Source: Chlorella sorokiniana
Taxonomy: Eukaryota; Chlorophyta; Trebouxiophyceae; Chlorellales; Chlorellaceae
Assembly: GCA_025917655.1 (NCBI GenBank)
Contig: CP084613.1
Coordinates: 1,924,001 to 1,988,000 of the forward strand
Direction: 5' to 3'
DNA: 64,000 nt
The stretch's first letter is position 1. Every line of letters starts with the position of its first letter. Position numbers and translations under genes: made by a program. Positions 37,093-46,648 of this stretch are shown piece after piece. A model generated the notes under the pieces. That model was not told the origin of the DNA. It worked only from the letters and a program-made list of their open reading frames with translations, and did no database searches.

Positions 37093-37806
37093 GTGCATGA
37101 GAACGTTCTAATCTTGTCAGAGCTGCTTGAACAGCACAGCCCAAGGGGCCGATGTGGGCGCAGCAGCGAAAGTGAGCTTTGGCATCCCTGCTGCTGCCGA
37201 GCTCTGGCTGCCGGCAAGCTCATTGTGGCCTGGCAAGCAGGACGGTCCCAGTGGAAGCAACTGCAGCCAAGGGGCGTCTAGGAGCAGAAAGAAAGGCTGC
37301 CGCTGTTGATAGCGACTTGCCCGTGCACTCATTGGCAGGCATTGGTGTGATGCAAACTGTTTTCTTTGCCGCCATGCTGCATGATGGCACTGGAGTCTCC
37401 TCCCCTCCTCAGTATTCGGGCGAAGTGCCTAGGCGCAGCCCTGCGGCGCCCGCAGCAGGGGCAGCGACAGCAACGACAGCAGCACTTGCATGGTGCAGCT
37501 GGGCCAAAGCTAAGCTGGCTGGGGCTGCGGTGGGGCAGGCTGTTGAGGCGGGCAAGAACACCAGATATGCACGCGGGCAGAGGCGGTACAGCAGCAGCGG
37601 AGCAGCAGTTACAATGGGTGCAGGCAGCCTATCATGCGCTGCTGAAGATGGTGCCAGGCGCATGGACAGGCCGGCGCGCATTTGCATGTGGCAACAGCAA
37701 ACGCAGCAGCACCTCTCTCAACTTCCCAGCAGCAGGCGTGGTCATGGGCCAGTCTCATTGCACAGGCGAGGTGAACAAGGGAGCACAGCAGGCATGGCAT
37801 GGCGGC
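37093..37806 (+). pseudogene. decayed copy of the J-domain gene
   Basis: This aligns along most of its length with 31085-32209. The 5' flank and leader are recognisable (GPSGSNCSQGAS-type frames and PVEATAAK at about 37240-37271). The middle of the gene is mostly deleted. The J-domain part survives as LSWLGLRWGRLLRRARTPDM and QWVQAAYHALLKMVPG. About 15 bases are lost just before the HPD site, which replaces YLARAKQEHPDM with RTPDM, so the catalytic histidine is gone. The frame is interrupted and no intact start-to-stop model exists. Confidence 0.75.
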
Positions 37807-39030
37807 TCAGGCACGGGCGAGGGTGAGAAGGTCCACCAGGGCAAGGCTCCCCGCCTTGTACCTGCGGGTGACCACAGCCATGCTGGCGCCGCCTTCCAGG
37901 GCCACCCCCGCCGCCACGCACACGTCTTCGCCCTGCAGGCCGCACGCGCTCCAGGCCGCCAGGGGGTGCAGCGTGGGGCGCCCGCCTGCAGGCCCTCCAC
38001 CGACCAGCCCTCATCGCGCACCTCCCTGCGTTGGCACTGCCCGCTGCTGGCATCCACCGCGTAGCGCAGCCCGGTAGCCATCCAGGAGCCATGCAGCTCT
38101 TCTGCCGCCAAGGGCTGCGCTGTGGCAAACCCCTTGAGGCCGCCGCCACAGCCAGCCAGCTCCAGCTTGCCACAATACGGCGAATCGTACCGCTCCTGGT
38201 GCACCTCTATGCCATCCAGCTGCCACGTGCCGTCTGCAGCCCGCCGCCGCAGGTTGTGCACCACGCGCAGGCGGCGTTGCCTCGGCGCCAGCACCAGGCA
38301 GGCCTCCAGGGCCGCCCGCGTGCAGCCGGGCACGGCGAGGCTGGCGGGGCCGTGGCTGTAGCCGCCATTGGGTGCCACGGTGGCAGGCGTGGCCCCCGGC
38401 GCAAACATGTCTGCTGCCTGCTGGGTGAAGGCGACGGCGTCGGCCTCGCAGCCCACGGTGGGCATCAGGCGCCGGGTCGTGGCAGCCAGGCCGCCCTCCC
38501 CCGCCAGCATGCTGCTGTGGCTCTGCCAGTCGTGCAGGTCCACGCCCCAGTCGCGGTATGCCTGGGGAGGGGGGCAGGCGGGCAGTGAAAGCGTTGCCGA
38601 CAACCCATCCAGCAGGCTTTCTAGGGGGGGCCGGGGCCATGGCGGGTGCCCAGAGGGGGAGCGAGAGCGGGGAGCGGCCCACCTGCGGCACGTAATACTC
38701 TGGCAACGGCACTGGGCCACCATCCGGGTTAAAGGTGGCAGTGACGCCCTCATACTCCCCGGATACATTGTCTACAAAGCTGACCCACACATTGTCCATA
38801 GCGTCTGCTGCTCCACGCCCCGCTGCCACCCAGGCCGTTGCGTCGTCGCCCACCACCGACGCCCCCGCGCTGTTGCTGCAAGGCGTGAAATGGCATCCCC
38901 GCTGCTGCCTCCTAGCCTGATGTTGTTGGCTGGTTGCGAATGGACGTGCCTGAGCAACTCCTGGCCGACACCGGAACCCCAAGTTCATAGGAGCGCGGTG
39001 AAACAGAGCCGTGACTTCCGATGTCACCAT
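37807..39030 (-). CDS. conserved plastid-type protein, unknown function
   Basis: Exon 1 (about 38683-39030) starts MVTSEVTALFHRAPMNLGFR with an Arg/Gln/Ser-rich leader that suits an organelle transit peptide, then VWVSFVDNVSGEYEGVTATF and PVPLPEYYVPQ. Exon 2 (37807-38561) continues AYRDWGVDLHDWQSHSSMLA, GYSHGPASLAVPG, RQRRLRVVHNLR, DGIEVHQERYDSPYCGKLEL and GLRYAVDASSGQC. One base is missing in a run of four G (37975-37978); adding it gives LHPLAAWSACGLQGEDVCVA, then MAVVTRRYKAGSLALVDLLT and a stop at 37807. The mix of short beta-strand segments recalls lipocalin-like plastid proteins such as DUF3598, but I am not sure of the family. Its 3' end is duplicated at 32.2 kb. Confidence 0.6.
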
Positions 39031-39189
39031 TGTAAGTACCTGGAAAGGCGGGTATAAGTGCAAATCCTCCTGCATCCGCTCTTTTGGGTCACGAGCGATG
39101 CCTACCTGGCGCCATCCTTGGTCCCTTGTCTGTAAATGTTTCTCCAGCTGGGTAACTGAGCTCTCCCTGTCTAATTTAAATCATCAATC
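39031..39189. promoter_or_regulatory. short divergent promoter between two plastid-type genes
   Basis: Only 159 bp separate the divergent start codons of the conserved plastid-type gene and the Psb27-like gene. It is relatively AT-rich toward the right end (TCTAATTTAAATCATCAATC). Co-regulation of two plastid-targeted products is a plausible inference. Confidence 0.45.
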
Positions 39190-40025
39190 ATGCCCATCAC
39201 GATGACTGCGCTTGCTTTGGTGGGCAGCACCTGCACAGCCCGCTGCACCAAACGCGTGCCAAACCGATGTGTGATGGTCCACGCCGAATCACACCGAACT
39301 TTGGGCAGCGATCGCGATTCTGGGCATGTAGGAAGCAGCATTTCCGGACAGCGGTGGCGGCGGCAGGTGTTGCAGCAGGCGGCGACGGCATTTCATGCTT
39401 GGCTCCTCGTGCAGCGGCCCGCGCTTGCAGATCTTGAGGCGCCAAAAGGTATGGCACCTGAATGTGTGCCCTTGCTACCCTGACCAATGGCTGGCGGTCT
39501 GCAGCCAGCCTGTTGCTGCCTGACATGCCTGCGGCTTTTCCCGGGCGGGCAGCCTACTATGCCACCGCGCAGCGCCTGGTGGATGCGCTGCGCGAGGCCA
39601 TCAGCACAGACCTGAGCGATGCCGAGGAGCGGGAGGTGAGGGCGCTCTGCATGGGCCGCTCGCTGCTGACGGGGCGGGAGGGGCGCGATGCACACAGGCA
39701 CCCCCCGCACGCTGGCGCTGGGGCCGCCCACTGGTCGCCCGCCGCTGCTGAGCCGCAGGTGCGCCGCGCGGCAGACCCTGCCAAGAGCCTGGTGCGCGAG
39801 TTTCTTTCTCGCTGGCGGGGCAACCAGGCTGTGGAGGGGCAGGAGTCGTACCGCCAGCTGTCGGCGGCCATCCAGCAGCTGGGCGCCTTCTACCAGCGCA
39901 GCGGGCAGCGGGCACGCCTGAGCGGCGAGGTGGGCCGCGCGGTACTGGACGCGCTGGACGCGGCGGAGGCGGCATTGCCGCCGCGGGAGGAGGCACGCGC
40001 TCTGCTGCCTTTCCTGCCGCTGTGA
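39190..40025 (+). CDS. PSB27: Psb27-like photosystem II assembly factor
   Basis: Psb27 is a lumenal four-helix protein that binds CP43 during photosystem II assembly and repair. Exon 1 (39190-39448) gives a long leader containing WRRQVLQQAATAFHAWLLVQ, a twin-arginine thylakoid signal. Exon 2 (39553-39635) gives AYYATAQRLVDALREAISTD. Exon 3 (39759-40025) gives RAADPAKSLVREFLSRWRGN, SYRQLSAAIQQLGAFYQRSG and VLDALDAAEAALPPREEA. Helix spacing, the Tyr-Gly segment between helices and the C-terminal AEAAL match the Psb27/LPA19 pattern. Overall identity to Psb27 is modest, so a paralogous lumenal four-helix protein is the main alternative. The frame is intact. Confidence 0.6.
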
Positions 40026-40181
40026 GCGCCCTGCTGTGTGGCACCCTGCTGTGCAGCCTTGCTCTGCCATGCAAGCCATGCGATTCGGTTGTTACAGCCA
40101 ACAATGACAACAGAGCAGCTGCGAGGCAGCCACAAGAGCGGCAACGCAAGCAGTCGGGGGCAGGGCGGCTGGCGGTGTGTG
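40026..40181. terminator. convergent 3' ends
   Basis: 156 bp between the stops of the Psb27-like gene (plus) and SWC5/CFDP1 (minus). No coding signal; both transcripts must end here. Confidence 0.35.
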
Positions 40182-41515
40182 CTAGAGACGGCCTCTGTTG
40201 CGCACGTCTGAGGCTAGGCGTTGGTCTCGCTCCCGCTCGTACGCTCGCAGGTCGGCCGCCTGCAGGAAGGCCTGCTTGTCCAGGTACTGCGCGGCGGCAG
40301 GGGTGGGCGGCCCGTCCGGCGTTGGTGCAGGGTGGGGGCCCCGGGCAGCCACAGCCGTGCGGCGTGCTACACGGCCGCCTGGATGTGCTTGCTGCCGCAG
40401 GCCTGGGCAGCCTGAGCAGCATGAACAGCGTGCACAGCGTGCCTGCGCGCACCTGGTCCCCGCTGCGCTTGTGCATCTCCAGCTCCTCCTCTACTGCGTC
40501 GTCCTGCTTCTTGAAGTCCTTCCAGTCGGCCCGGGACTTGTCCAGCACGGTGACCTGGGGGGGGGTGCCGCGCGCGCGCTCGCCACGGCAGCCGTGTGGC
40601 AGGCGCTGCGCAAGGTGGCAGCATGGGTCCCCAAAGGCGGCAGGCAGTGCAGGACAACCCACCGCGCGGGCTGCGCCCCACCTTCTTGGCCTGCTGCAGA
40701 GAGGCCAGCACCGCATCCAGACCCGCCCGCTTCCTCTCCGCCGCCGCCGTGTCTGCCGCTGCGGCCGCCCGCTGCGCCTCCCTGCTGTCCTTGGCCACCT
40801 CCCTGTTCACGGTGATGGTCTGCCCCGCAAAGCGACGCGTCTCAGCAACGGTGACAGTGCCCGCGGCTTGTGCCCCCGCCACAGAGGCCGCCGCCTTGGC
40901 AGCCATTAGCGCAGCTGCTGCCGCAGACTTTTTGTGCTCGGCGCCTGCATGCCCTGCCGGCTTGGGCTTAGAGCCAATGCCCAGCTGCCGCATCCAGGCC
41001 TGCTTGTGGGGGCTGATGCTGTGGCTGGGGCGCGGCACGCGTGGGGCCTGCAGCTGCTGGCCAATGGCAGAGCATGCAGGCATCGCTGTGCAAGCACCAA
41101 AACCAAACAAGAGCACCCTCCCTTGCCTTGCCCAAGTACCTCGCTAGCACTGGCCTTGCCTCTGCTGCCGGCTGGCTTGCAGAGGCTGGCCAGCGACGCG
41201 GTGCCCGCCGCCTTGCTGGCTGGCCCAGCAGCTGGCGCTGCCCGGTTCAGCTGGCTCCACAACGCATCGACCCTCGCTTTCTTGGCCTCCCGCTTGCTCT
41301 GCGGCAGCAGCTCGTCGTTGTCCTCCAGGCCGCTCGCATCGCTGCCCCCCGCCTCTGCGTCGCTGCCCGCCGCGACGCTTGCGCCGGCAGCAGCCCCCGC
41401 AGGCGCTTGGGCTTTTGCTCTTCGCCCCACGTTCCTCAACATCCACCTCATCGGGAACGTAGTCCTGATCCTCCTCGTCCTCGCTGGGCAGGCTGGCGTT
41501 TAGCAGGTTGCTCAT
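40182..41515 (-). CDS. SWC5: SWC5/CFDP1 (BCNT-domain) chromatin factor
   Basis: SWC5/CFDP1 is a subunit of the SWR1/SRCAP remodeller that exchanges H2A for H2A.Z. The start MSNLLNASLPSEDEEDQDYV and acidic stretch match the family's histone-binding N-terminus; KREAKKARVDALWSQLN follows. Exon 2 (about 40682-41047) has TVTVAETRRFAGQTITVNRE and LDAVLASLQQAKK. Exon 3 (about 40453-40554) has the BCNT core VTVLDKSRADWKDFKKQDDA and VEEELEMHKRSGDQ. Exon 4 (40182-40286) ends YLDKQAFLQAADLRAYERER. Together these give the complete C-terminal BCNT domain. A frame change lies in the first exon near 41430 (G4 run). Confidence 0.9.
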
Positions 41516-41929
41516 GACGGTTTGCTCGGGCCACAGCCTGCCGGCGAACGGCGGCTGTTTCGCGCCCGCTCCTTTGTGGTGCGGCCAGCCGCGTGACAGC
41601 CGATCGACACTGCAACAAAAGTTGTCCTATCTCAAGGGGGAGCAACGGGGGAAGGGAGAGCCAAGGGCCGGGAGCGTGACAGCAGTGGAAGTTAGCAACT
41701 CTATCAAGCTTCGGTTGCAGTCAAGAGGATGGGAGCAATGCAGGGGGCGACTGCAGGGCTCGTAGCTTGTCGCCACTCCACCATCTGCCCTCCACATTCC
41801 AGCCGTGACAATCCCTCGGTGTTCGTTGCATCTACGTTTCACAATTGATTTCGAGCAGCCTTGTTGTCTGTAGGATTGGTTGCGCTCGAATAGCACCCCA
41901 CTTCTGTGTGGCACAGAATTCCAGCGAGC
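41516..41929. promoter_or_regulatory. divergent promoter, SWC5 / VTT protein
   Basis: 414 bp between divergent starts; the part from about 41790 to 41900 is AT-richer. No gene seen. Promoter role inferred from arrangement. Confidence 0.4.
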
Positions 41930-43618
41930 ATGGCTGCAGCCGGCGCCAGCTTGATCGGCGCACGGATGCCGCCAGTCAATGTGCGTGGTGGGGGGGGGCT
42001 CCGCCGGCAGACACACAACTGCAGCTCCCCCAGCTCCTCCTCGGCAGGGTTGCCTCCCTCCCCTCTCACTGCGGACCTTCGCCATCTGCGGAAGAGCCTT
42101 GCGACACTACCAGCACGTCAGGTGTGTCGGACGCGCCGCGACCTGCACCTTCGCCTGGCGACACCGCTGAACTGCCCCTGGCTGACAGGGGGCTAGAAAA
42201 CATGTATGAGGCTTGTGCATGTTTTTTTTTGCTGCGCGTGTTGCAGGGTCCACCCACCTTTGGCACAAGGCTCCGCCTGCAGCGATTGCGGCGCTCTGGA
42301 CGGCGACTGCCCTGCTCCCGGCAGGCGCGGCCCATGCCAGCGGGCTGGGCGCCGAGGCAGCGGCACCTGGCATCCTGGAGTTCATCATTTCATCCATAGA
42401 GGCGCTGGGGCCCTGGGGCCCGGCTGCATTTGTGGCCACCGTGGCTGTCGCAGAGTGCATCCCCCTCTTCCCCACGCAGGCAAGCAGGCTGCAACCATGC
42501 CCAACCCGCAGAGTGCCTGCAGCCAGCCTGGTTTTGTGGCGACACGACCCCCCCCCCCCCCCCCACACACACACCCCACCTGTTCATGCAGCCGCTGTCT
42601 ATTGCAAGCGGGCTGTTGTTCGGCGCTCAGAAGGGCACCCTGTGCTTCATGTCGGGCACGACCCTGGCGGCGCTGCTGGCCTTCCAGGTTGCACGCGGCG
42701 TGGGTCGGCCGCTGGCGGAGCGCATCATACGCCACGAGCTGCCGGGGCCTGGGGAGGAGGGCAGCGTCGGCGGCAGCCCGGTGCAGCGCAAGCTGGCGGA
42801 GGTGACAGCGGTGATCGAGCGCGGCAGCTTCTGGCAGCAGGCGGCGGCGGTGCTGCTGCTGCGCCTCACCCCGTGGTGCCCTTCTCGTGAGTGGCCCCCG
42901 TGCCGGGCTGCCAGCTGTGCCTTGGCATGCACGCAGCAGGCTGTGGCATGGCTCGCGGCGTTGTGGGCGGCAGCGCTGCTGTGCAGCTGCAGGACAGCAT
43001 GCCCCCCCCTCCCCCTCCCGCAGCGCCTCCAACTACGTGCTGTCCCCCCCCGCAGCGCCTCCAACTACGTGCTGGGCCTGAGCCCCATGCCCCTGGCCCC
43101 CTACCTGACGGGCACGGCGGCGGGCATGGCCATCTGGGGCGTGGTGTACGCCTCGCTGGGCGGAGCCTCGCGCTCGCTGCTGCGCCGCGGCGTCGACCCT
43201 GACGTCCTGCTGGCCGACCTGCTGGAGCGGGCGGGGAGTACACGAGGGAGGTGGTGGTGGGGGTCGCGCTGCTGGCAGGCGCAGCCGTGCTGTATGCGGG
43301 AGCAGGCGCGATGCGCCAACGTCTGCCCAGCGCTGATGCGCCCCAGCGGGCAGCAGCGGCCGTGACAGCAGTGAGCGTGGCGGCGGCGGCTCGCATGATG
43401 TCGGGAGCACACTCTCGCGCAGTGCTGCCACTGGCAAGCAGCAGCTGGGCAGCCAGCTGGGTCGCAGCACCGCCGCTGGCAAGGAGCTGGGCGGCGACGG
43501 CGGGGGCGAGGTGAGCCGCGGGGCGGCCGCCGGCAAGGAGCTGGCGGGCAGCCGGGTCAAGGTGTGGCTGGCGCGTGCCGGCGTCAGCGACCTGGTTGAA
43601 TCGCGCCCCAAGGACTGA
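41930..43618 (+). CDS. VTT/DedA-family (TVP38-like) membrane protein
   Basis: VTT-domain proteins (DedA, TVP38, TMEM41/64) are lipid-scramblase-like membrane proteins. Exon 1 (41930-42121) looks like a plastid transit region. Exon 2 (to 42479) has FIISSIEALGPWGPAAFVAT and VAVAECIPLFPTQ. It splices through a GC donor at 42480 to exon 3 (42592-42886): PLSIASGLLFGAQKGTLCFM, TTLAALLAFQVARGVG and AAVLLLRLTP-VPFS. Exon 4 (from 43056) has ASNYVLGLSPMPLAPYLTGT and GMAIWGVVYASLGGASRSLL. The order reproduces the VTT re-entrant loop motif. The C-terminus carries repeated AAGKELG/AAGKELAG units and ends VWLARAGVSDLVESRPKD. Single bases are missing near 42872 and 43232; the exon 1-2 join is also out of phase by one. 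Confidence 0.82.
42548..42574. repeat. poly-C plus (AC)n tract in VTT-gene intron
   Basis: A run of about 17 C followed by AC dinucleotides, 17 bp before the acceptor of exon 3. On the coding strand it acts as an extended pyrimidine-rich tract. Confidence 0.8.
43019..43074 (+). repeat. 32-bp tandem duplication of a splice acceptor
   Basis: CGCAGCGCCTCCAACTACGT plus CTG-containing continuation appears twice with a 32-bp period (43019-43042 and 43051-43074). Each copy has an acceptor and the first codons of exon 4. Only the second keeps the frame, since 32 is not a multiple of three. Confidence 0.8.
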
Positions 43619-44516
43619 CGCGCGCCAGTGACCCCTGGCTGGCAAGCGCATCCATCATGCATGCATCTTGCTCTGTGTCGAGCCGCCACGCAGCGACTCT
43701 GCGCTTCGGCCACACCATCTCACCCAGCAGCTGCACTCGGCACCCCCCGCCTGCCTGGCGTGCATGCGACTTGGTGGTTACCAAACTCTTGCACACCGGC
43801 TGCATATGTCCGCACAGCCCAGCGCATTTTGTCTCTCCTGTTGCCTCGCCGTGTTTTTGTTGTGCCGCCTGCGGCGACTGCGCTCATGCGCTCACCCGCG
43901 GCACGCTGCAGGCACGGACCAATTGCTTGCCCACTTTTTGTGCCTGGCTACTCACGCAAACAACCAGTGTACCATGTTGCACCCAGGCCCCTGCGCACCC
44001 CCTCCTGAAAAACTTCGTCCTTCTGTTGTTCTTTGTGGGTAGCGTTTGGCGAGCTTTTTTGTCGCACCCTGCGCCGCTCTCCAACACCGCCCACCCATTT
44101 CATCAAAACCTACCAAAAGCCATTGACAAGCTCCCGTTTTCCGTTTCACAGGATCTGATGCTCTGTAACTCAAAGGATGTGATGCCTTGTAACTCAAAAG
44201 AGTGCTTGGCTGGCTTTGGTTGTCGCCCACCTCAGCGTCAGCCATGGCCACTAGCACGCCGGTGCTCGAGGAACGCTCACCACCCTAACTCGCCTATCGT
44301 TTCAACACACTTCAAAGCCGAGCAGCAGCATTGCGCAAGGGTTTGACTGTTCCCCAATTCTTCGACGAACCCAGGTGCGGCAGCTGGGTGTGTGACGTGA
44401 TAAAGGGTCAGCACCTCTATCCAGTCGCTTTCGAAGGGCTGTGCGTCATGCTGGACTCGCGTGGACTGTGAGCGCTTACAAGCGGGCGACCTGCCCAGGG
44501 CGGCTGCAGGAGCACC
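43619..44516. other. intergenic, VTT gene to USP gene
   Basis: About 900 bp holding the VTT 3' UTR and the USP promoter. The stretch 43980-44260 is AT-richer. A short tandem repeat of about 24 bp (two units, about 44156-44203) contains TGTAACTCAAA twice; the TGTAA could be a polyadenylation signal. No convincing coding exon on either strand. Confidence 0.45.
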
Positions 44517-45528
44517 ATGCCCAGGAAAGTTGTCGTAGCTGTAGACCCGTCTCCAGTCAGGTGTGTGGGAGGAGGTCTGCCTGCCCCACAACTGTTGCTA
44601 CTGCAGCGCAGCATGAACGCCTGCGCAGCTTGGCCAGAGCCAGGGCCGAGCCGAAGCCCTCGTGCTGCGCAGCCTGGACACGCTGCGCTGGGCCACAAAG
44701 TCGCTTTGCAACAAGGATGACGAGGTGTGTGCCGCGCGCTGCGCCTGGGCTCAGACTCCTGTTGGGTGATTGGGGGCAGCTCCTCACGCCGTGCCCCCCC
44801 GCCCCCCCCGCCCGGGCGCCGCGCAGCTGCACCTGGTCAGCGTCCTGGAGCCCGGGCTGCCCAACGACGTGGTTGGGGAGAGCACGGCCGACAGCAGCCT
44901 GGAGTGCAAGCCAAATCCGGAGGCGCTGGCACGCACGCAGGAGCTCCTGAGGCGGTGCAGGGGAGAGGCAGAGGGGGCGGGGCTGCGCAGCATCAAGGCC
45001 ACCACCCTCGTGTCGTGCACGGGAGGCTCGGCAGACATGGTGGGGCGGTGGCTGGGCCGTGTGCCGGGTCCACACGCTGCTGGGGCTCTTGGCTGCTGGC
45101 AGCAAGTGCGATGGGCCTGCCCTGTGCGCGCGCGCCTCGTGCGTCGGGCGCTCACGGCGTGGCCCCAGCTCCTCTGTTGCCGCAGGGGAGAAAGATCTCG
45201 GCGTTTTCCGAGGCAGAGGGCGCCGACCTGCTAGTGTTGGGGTCGCGCGGCATGGGTGGCGTCAGCGCGCGTTCATGGGGCTGGTGGGCCTGGGCTCCGT
45301 GTCCGACTACGTCACCAGGCACGCGTGCACAAACGTGGTGGGTGGGGGGTGGGGGCGCTGCCAGGTGTGGGGGGGGCTGGGGGTGCCTGGGCTACAATCC
45401 GTTGTGGCGGGTGGTCTACCAGCACAGCGCACGTTGGTCAGGCCCCACTAAGTGTGCCCCCACGATTCTGCTCTGATGATGGCCAGGTAGTCCATAAGAT
45501 GGCGCTTCCAAAACCGTCCCCTCCCTGA
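44517..45528 (+). CDS. universal stress protein (USP) domain protein
   Basis: USP proteins bind ATP or AMP in a Rossmann-like fold and respond to stress. Exon 1 gives MPRKVVVAVDPSPV (the first strand with the conserved Asp). Exon 2 gives EALVLRSLDTLRWATKSLCN. Exon 3 gives LHLVSVLEPGLPNDVV followed by a longer insert. Exon 4 gives KISAFSEAEGADLLVLGSRG and MGG, the ATP-binding glycine motif, then AFMGLVGLGSVSDYVTRHAC. Exon 5 gives VVHKMALPKPSPP and the stop at 45526-45528. The C-terminal VH-K strand is typical of the family. One base is missing near 45262 (between MGG and QRAFMG). Confidence 0.88.
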
Positions 45529-46648
45529 TTGGGAGTACCATCCGCCGCTTCTGCCCGCTGCCAAGGATGAGGACAGGCCATCATCCCCTTGCTTGCAATG
45601 CCTGCTGCTTCTTTGATACATGTGCAACAGCACATCATGGCCCGTGTGCCTATGATTGATCTTGCACAACCATGGTCCCAGCCCGGCTTCGCAATGAATC
45701 CAGTGCTGCCATTCTGAGCTGAGGCTGCCAGCGTTCACCCTGCCGTCAGTGCACCAGATCACCGCAACGGCCTGTACTTAGGGGCCATGCTGCTGGCGTG
45801 ACTGTCAGCGCGCAGATGTCCAAGCCTACAGCCTCTGCGTGGCACACGGTGTAGGTGAGGGAGCCGTGCAAAGGGGGCGATGAACAGATTGTTTGGGTGC
45901 GGGGTCAGTGCAGTGGCACACAGCTTGGCGTGCTGGCCAGCATACACTGCAGTGCCGATGCTGCCATGGCTGGTGCGTGCGCTGACGCGGGCCACAGCAC
46001 GTGCAGCGTGCAGCAGAGGATTGCAGCTGCTTCCAGGCAACTGGTCCCAGGGGGCCTCCCGGGTCAAGGCAACTGCACTGTCGCCTTGGCCACCCCTACT
46101 CAACCATCCACATCCCCACGACACGACACGATGATTGTGGTTAGCTGGGGGCCACGCCCCTTTCGCAACCGCCCACGGTTAGGCCGCGTCACAGCGGGCA
46201 GGAGGCGGAGCCATCTATACTGCGTCCATGGCACGCTGCGTGTGGGTCAAGAGCCCTGGCCTGGTTTGTCTGCCTGGTTTTCAGCGCACTTCACTGTGCA
46301 CTCAGCCAATGTGGCAAGACTACTGCCGCATGCTCGCCACTCGCACACCTCTGTTGAACCCGGGGTGACCAACACAACAAGCGAGGGTGGCGGCACGGGG
46401 CCCCGTCAGCCTGCAGCGCATTAGTGCTCCATCACTAATGTGCGTCACGCTTGTTGTTGATGTTATTGTTGCAGACTCTTTCACGACCACGGTTTTCAAG
46501 AGCACGGTTCTTCCTCACAACCCGCCTACCTAGCGAAACCCGCCAAGCCTACTGTGCCGGCGAAATAAAGCAGTAGGAGCCTGACTCGATAGCTCGCAAG
46601 CAGTGCACGGCAAACGCAGCAAGCGGAGGGGGCAGCACGGCGGGCGGC
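45529..46648. other. intergenic, no gene seen
   Basis: About 1.1 kb between the USP stop and the YrdC-domain start. Open frames on both strands are short and compositionally unlike the neighbouring proteins. The last ~200 bp (about 46430-46560) are AT-richer and probably promoter. Confidence 0.45.
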
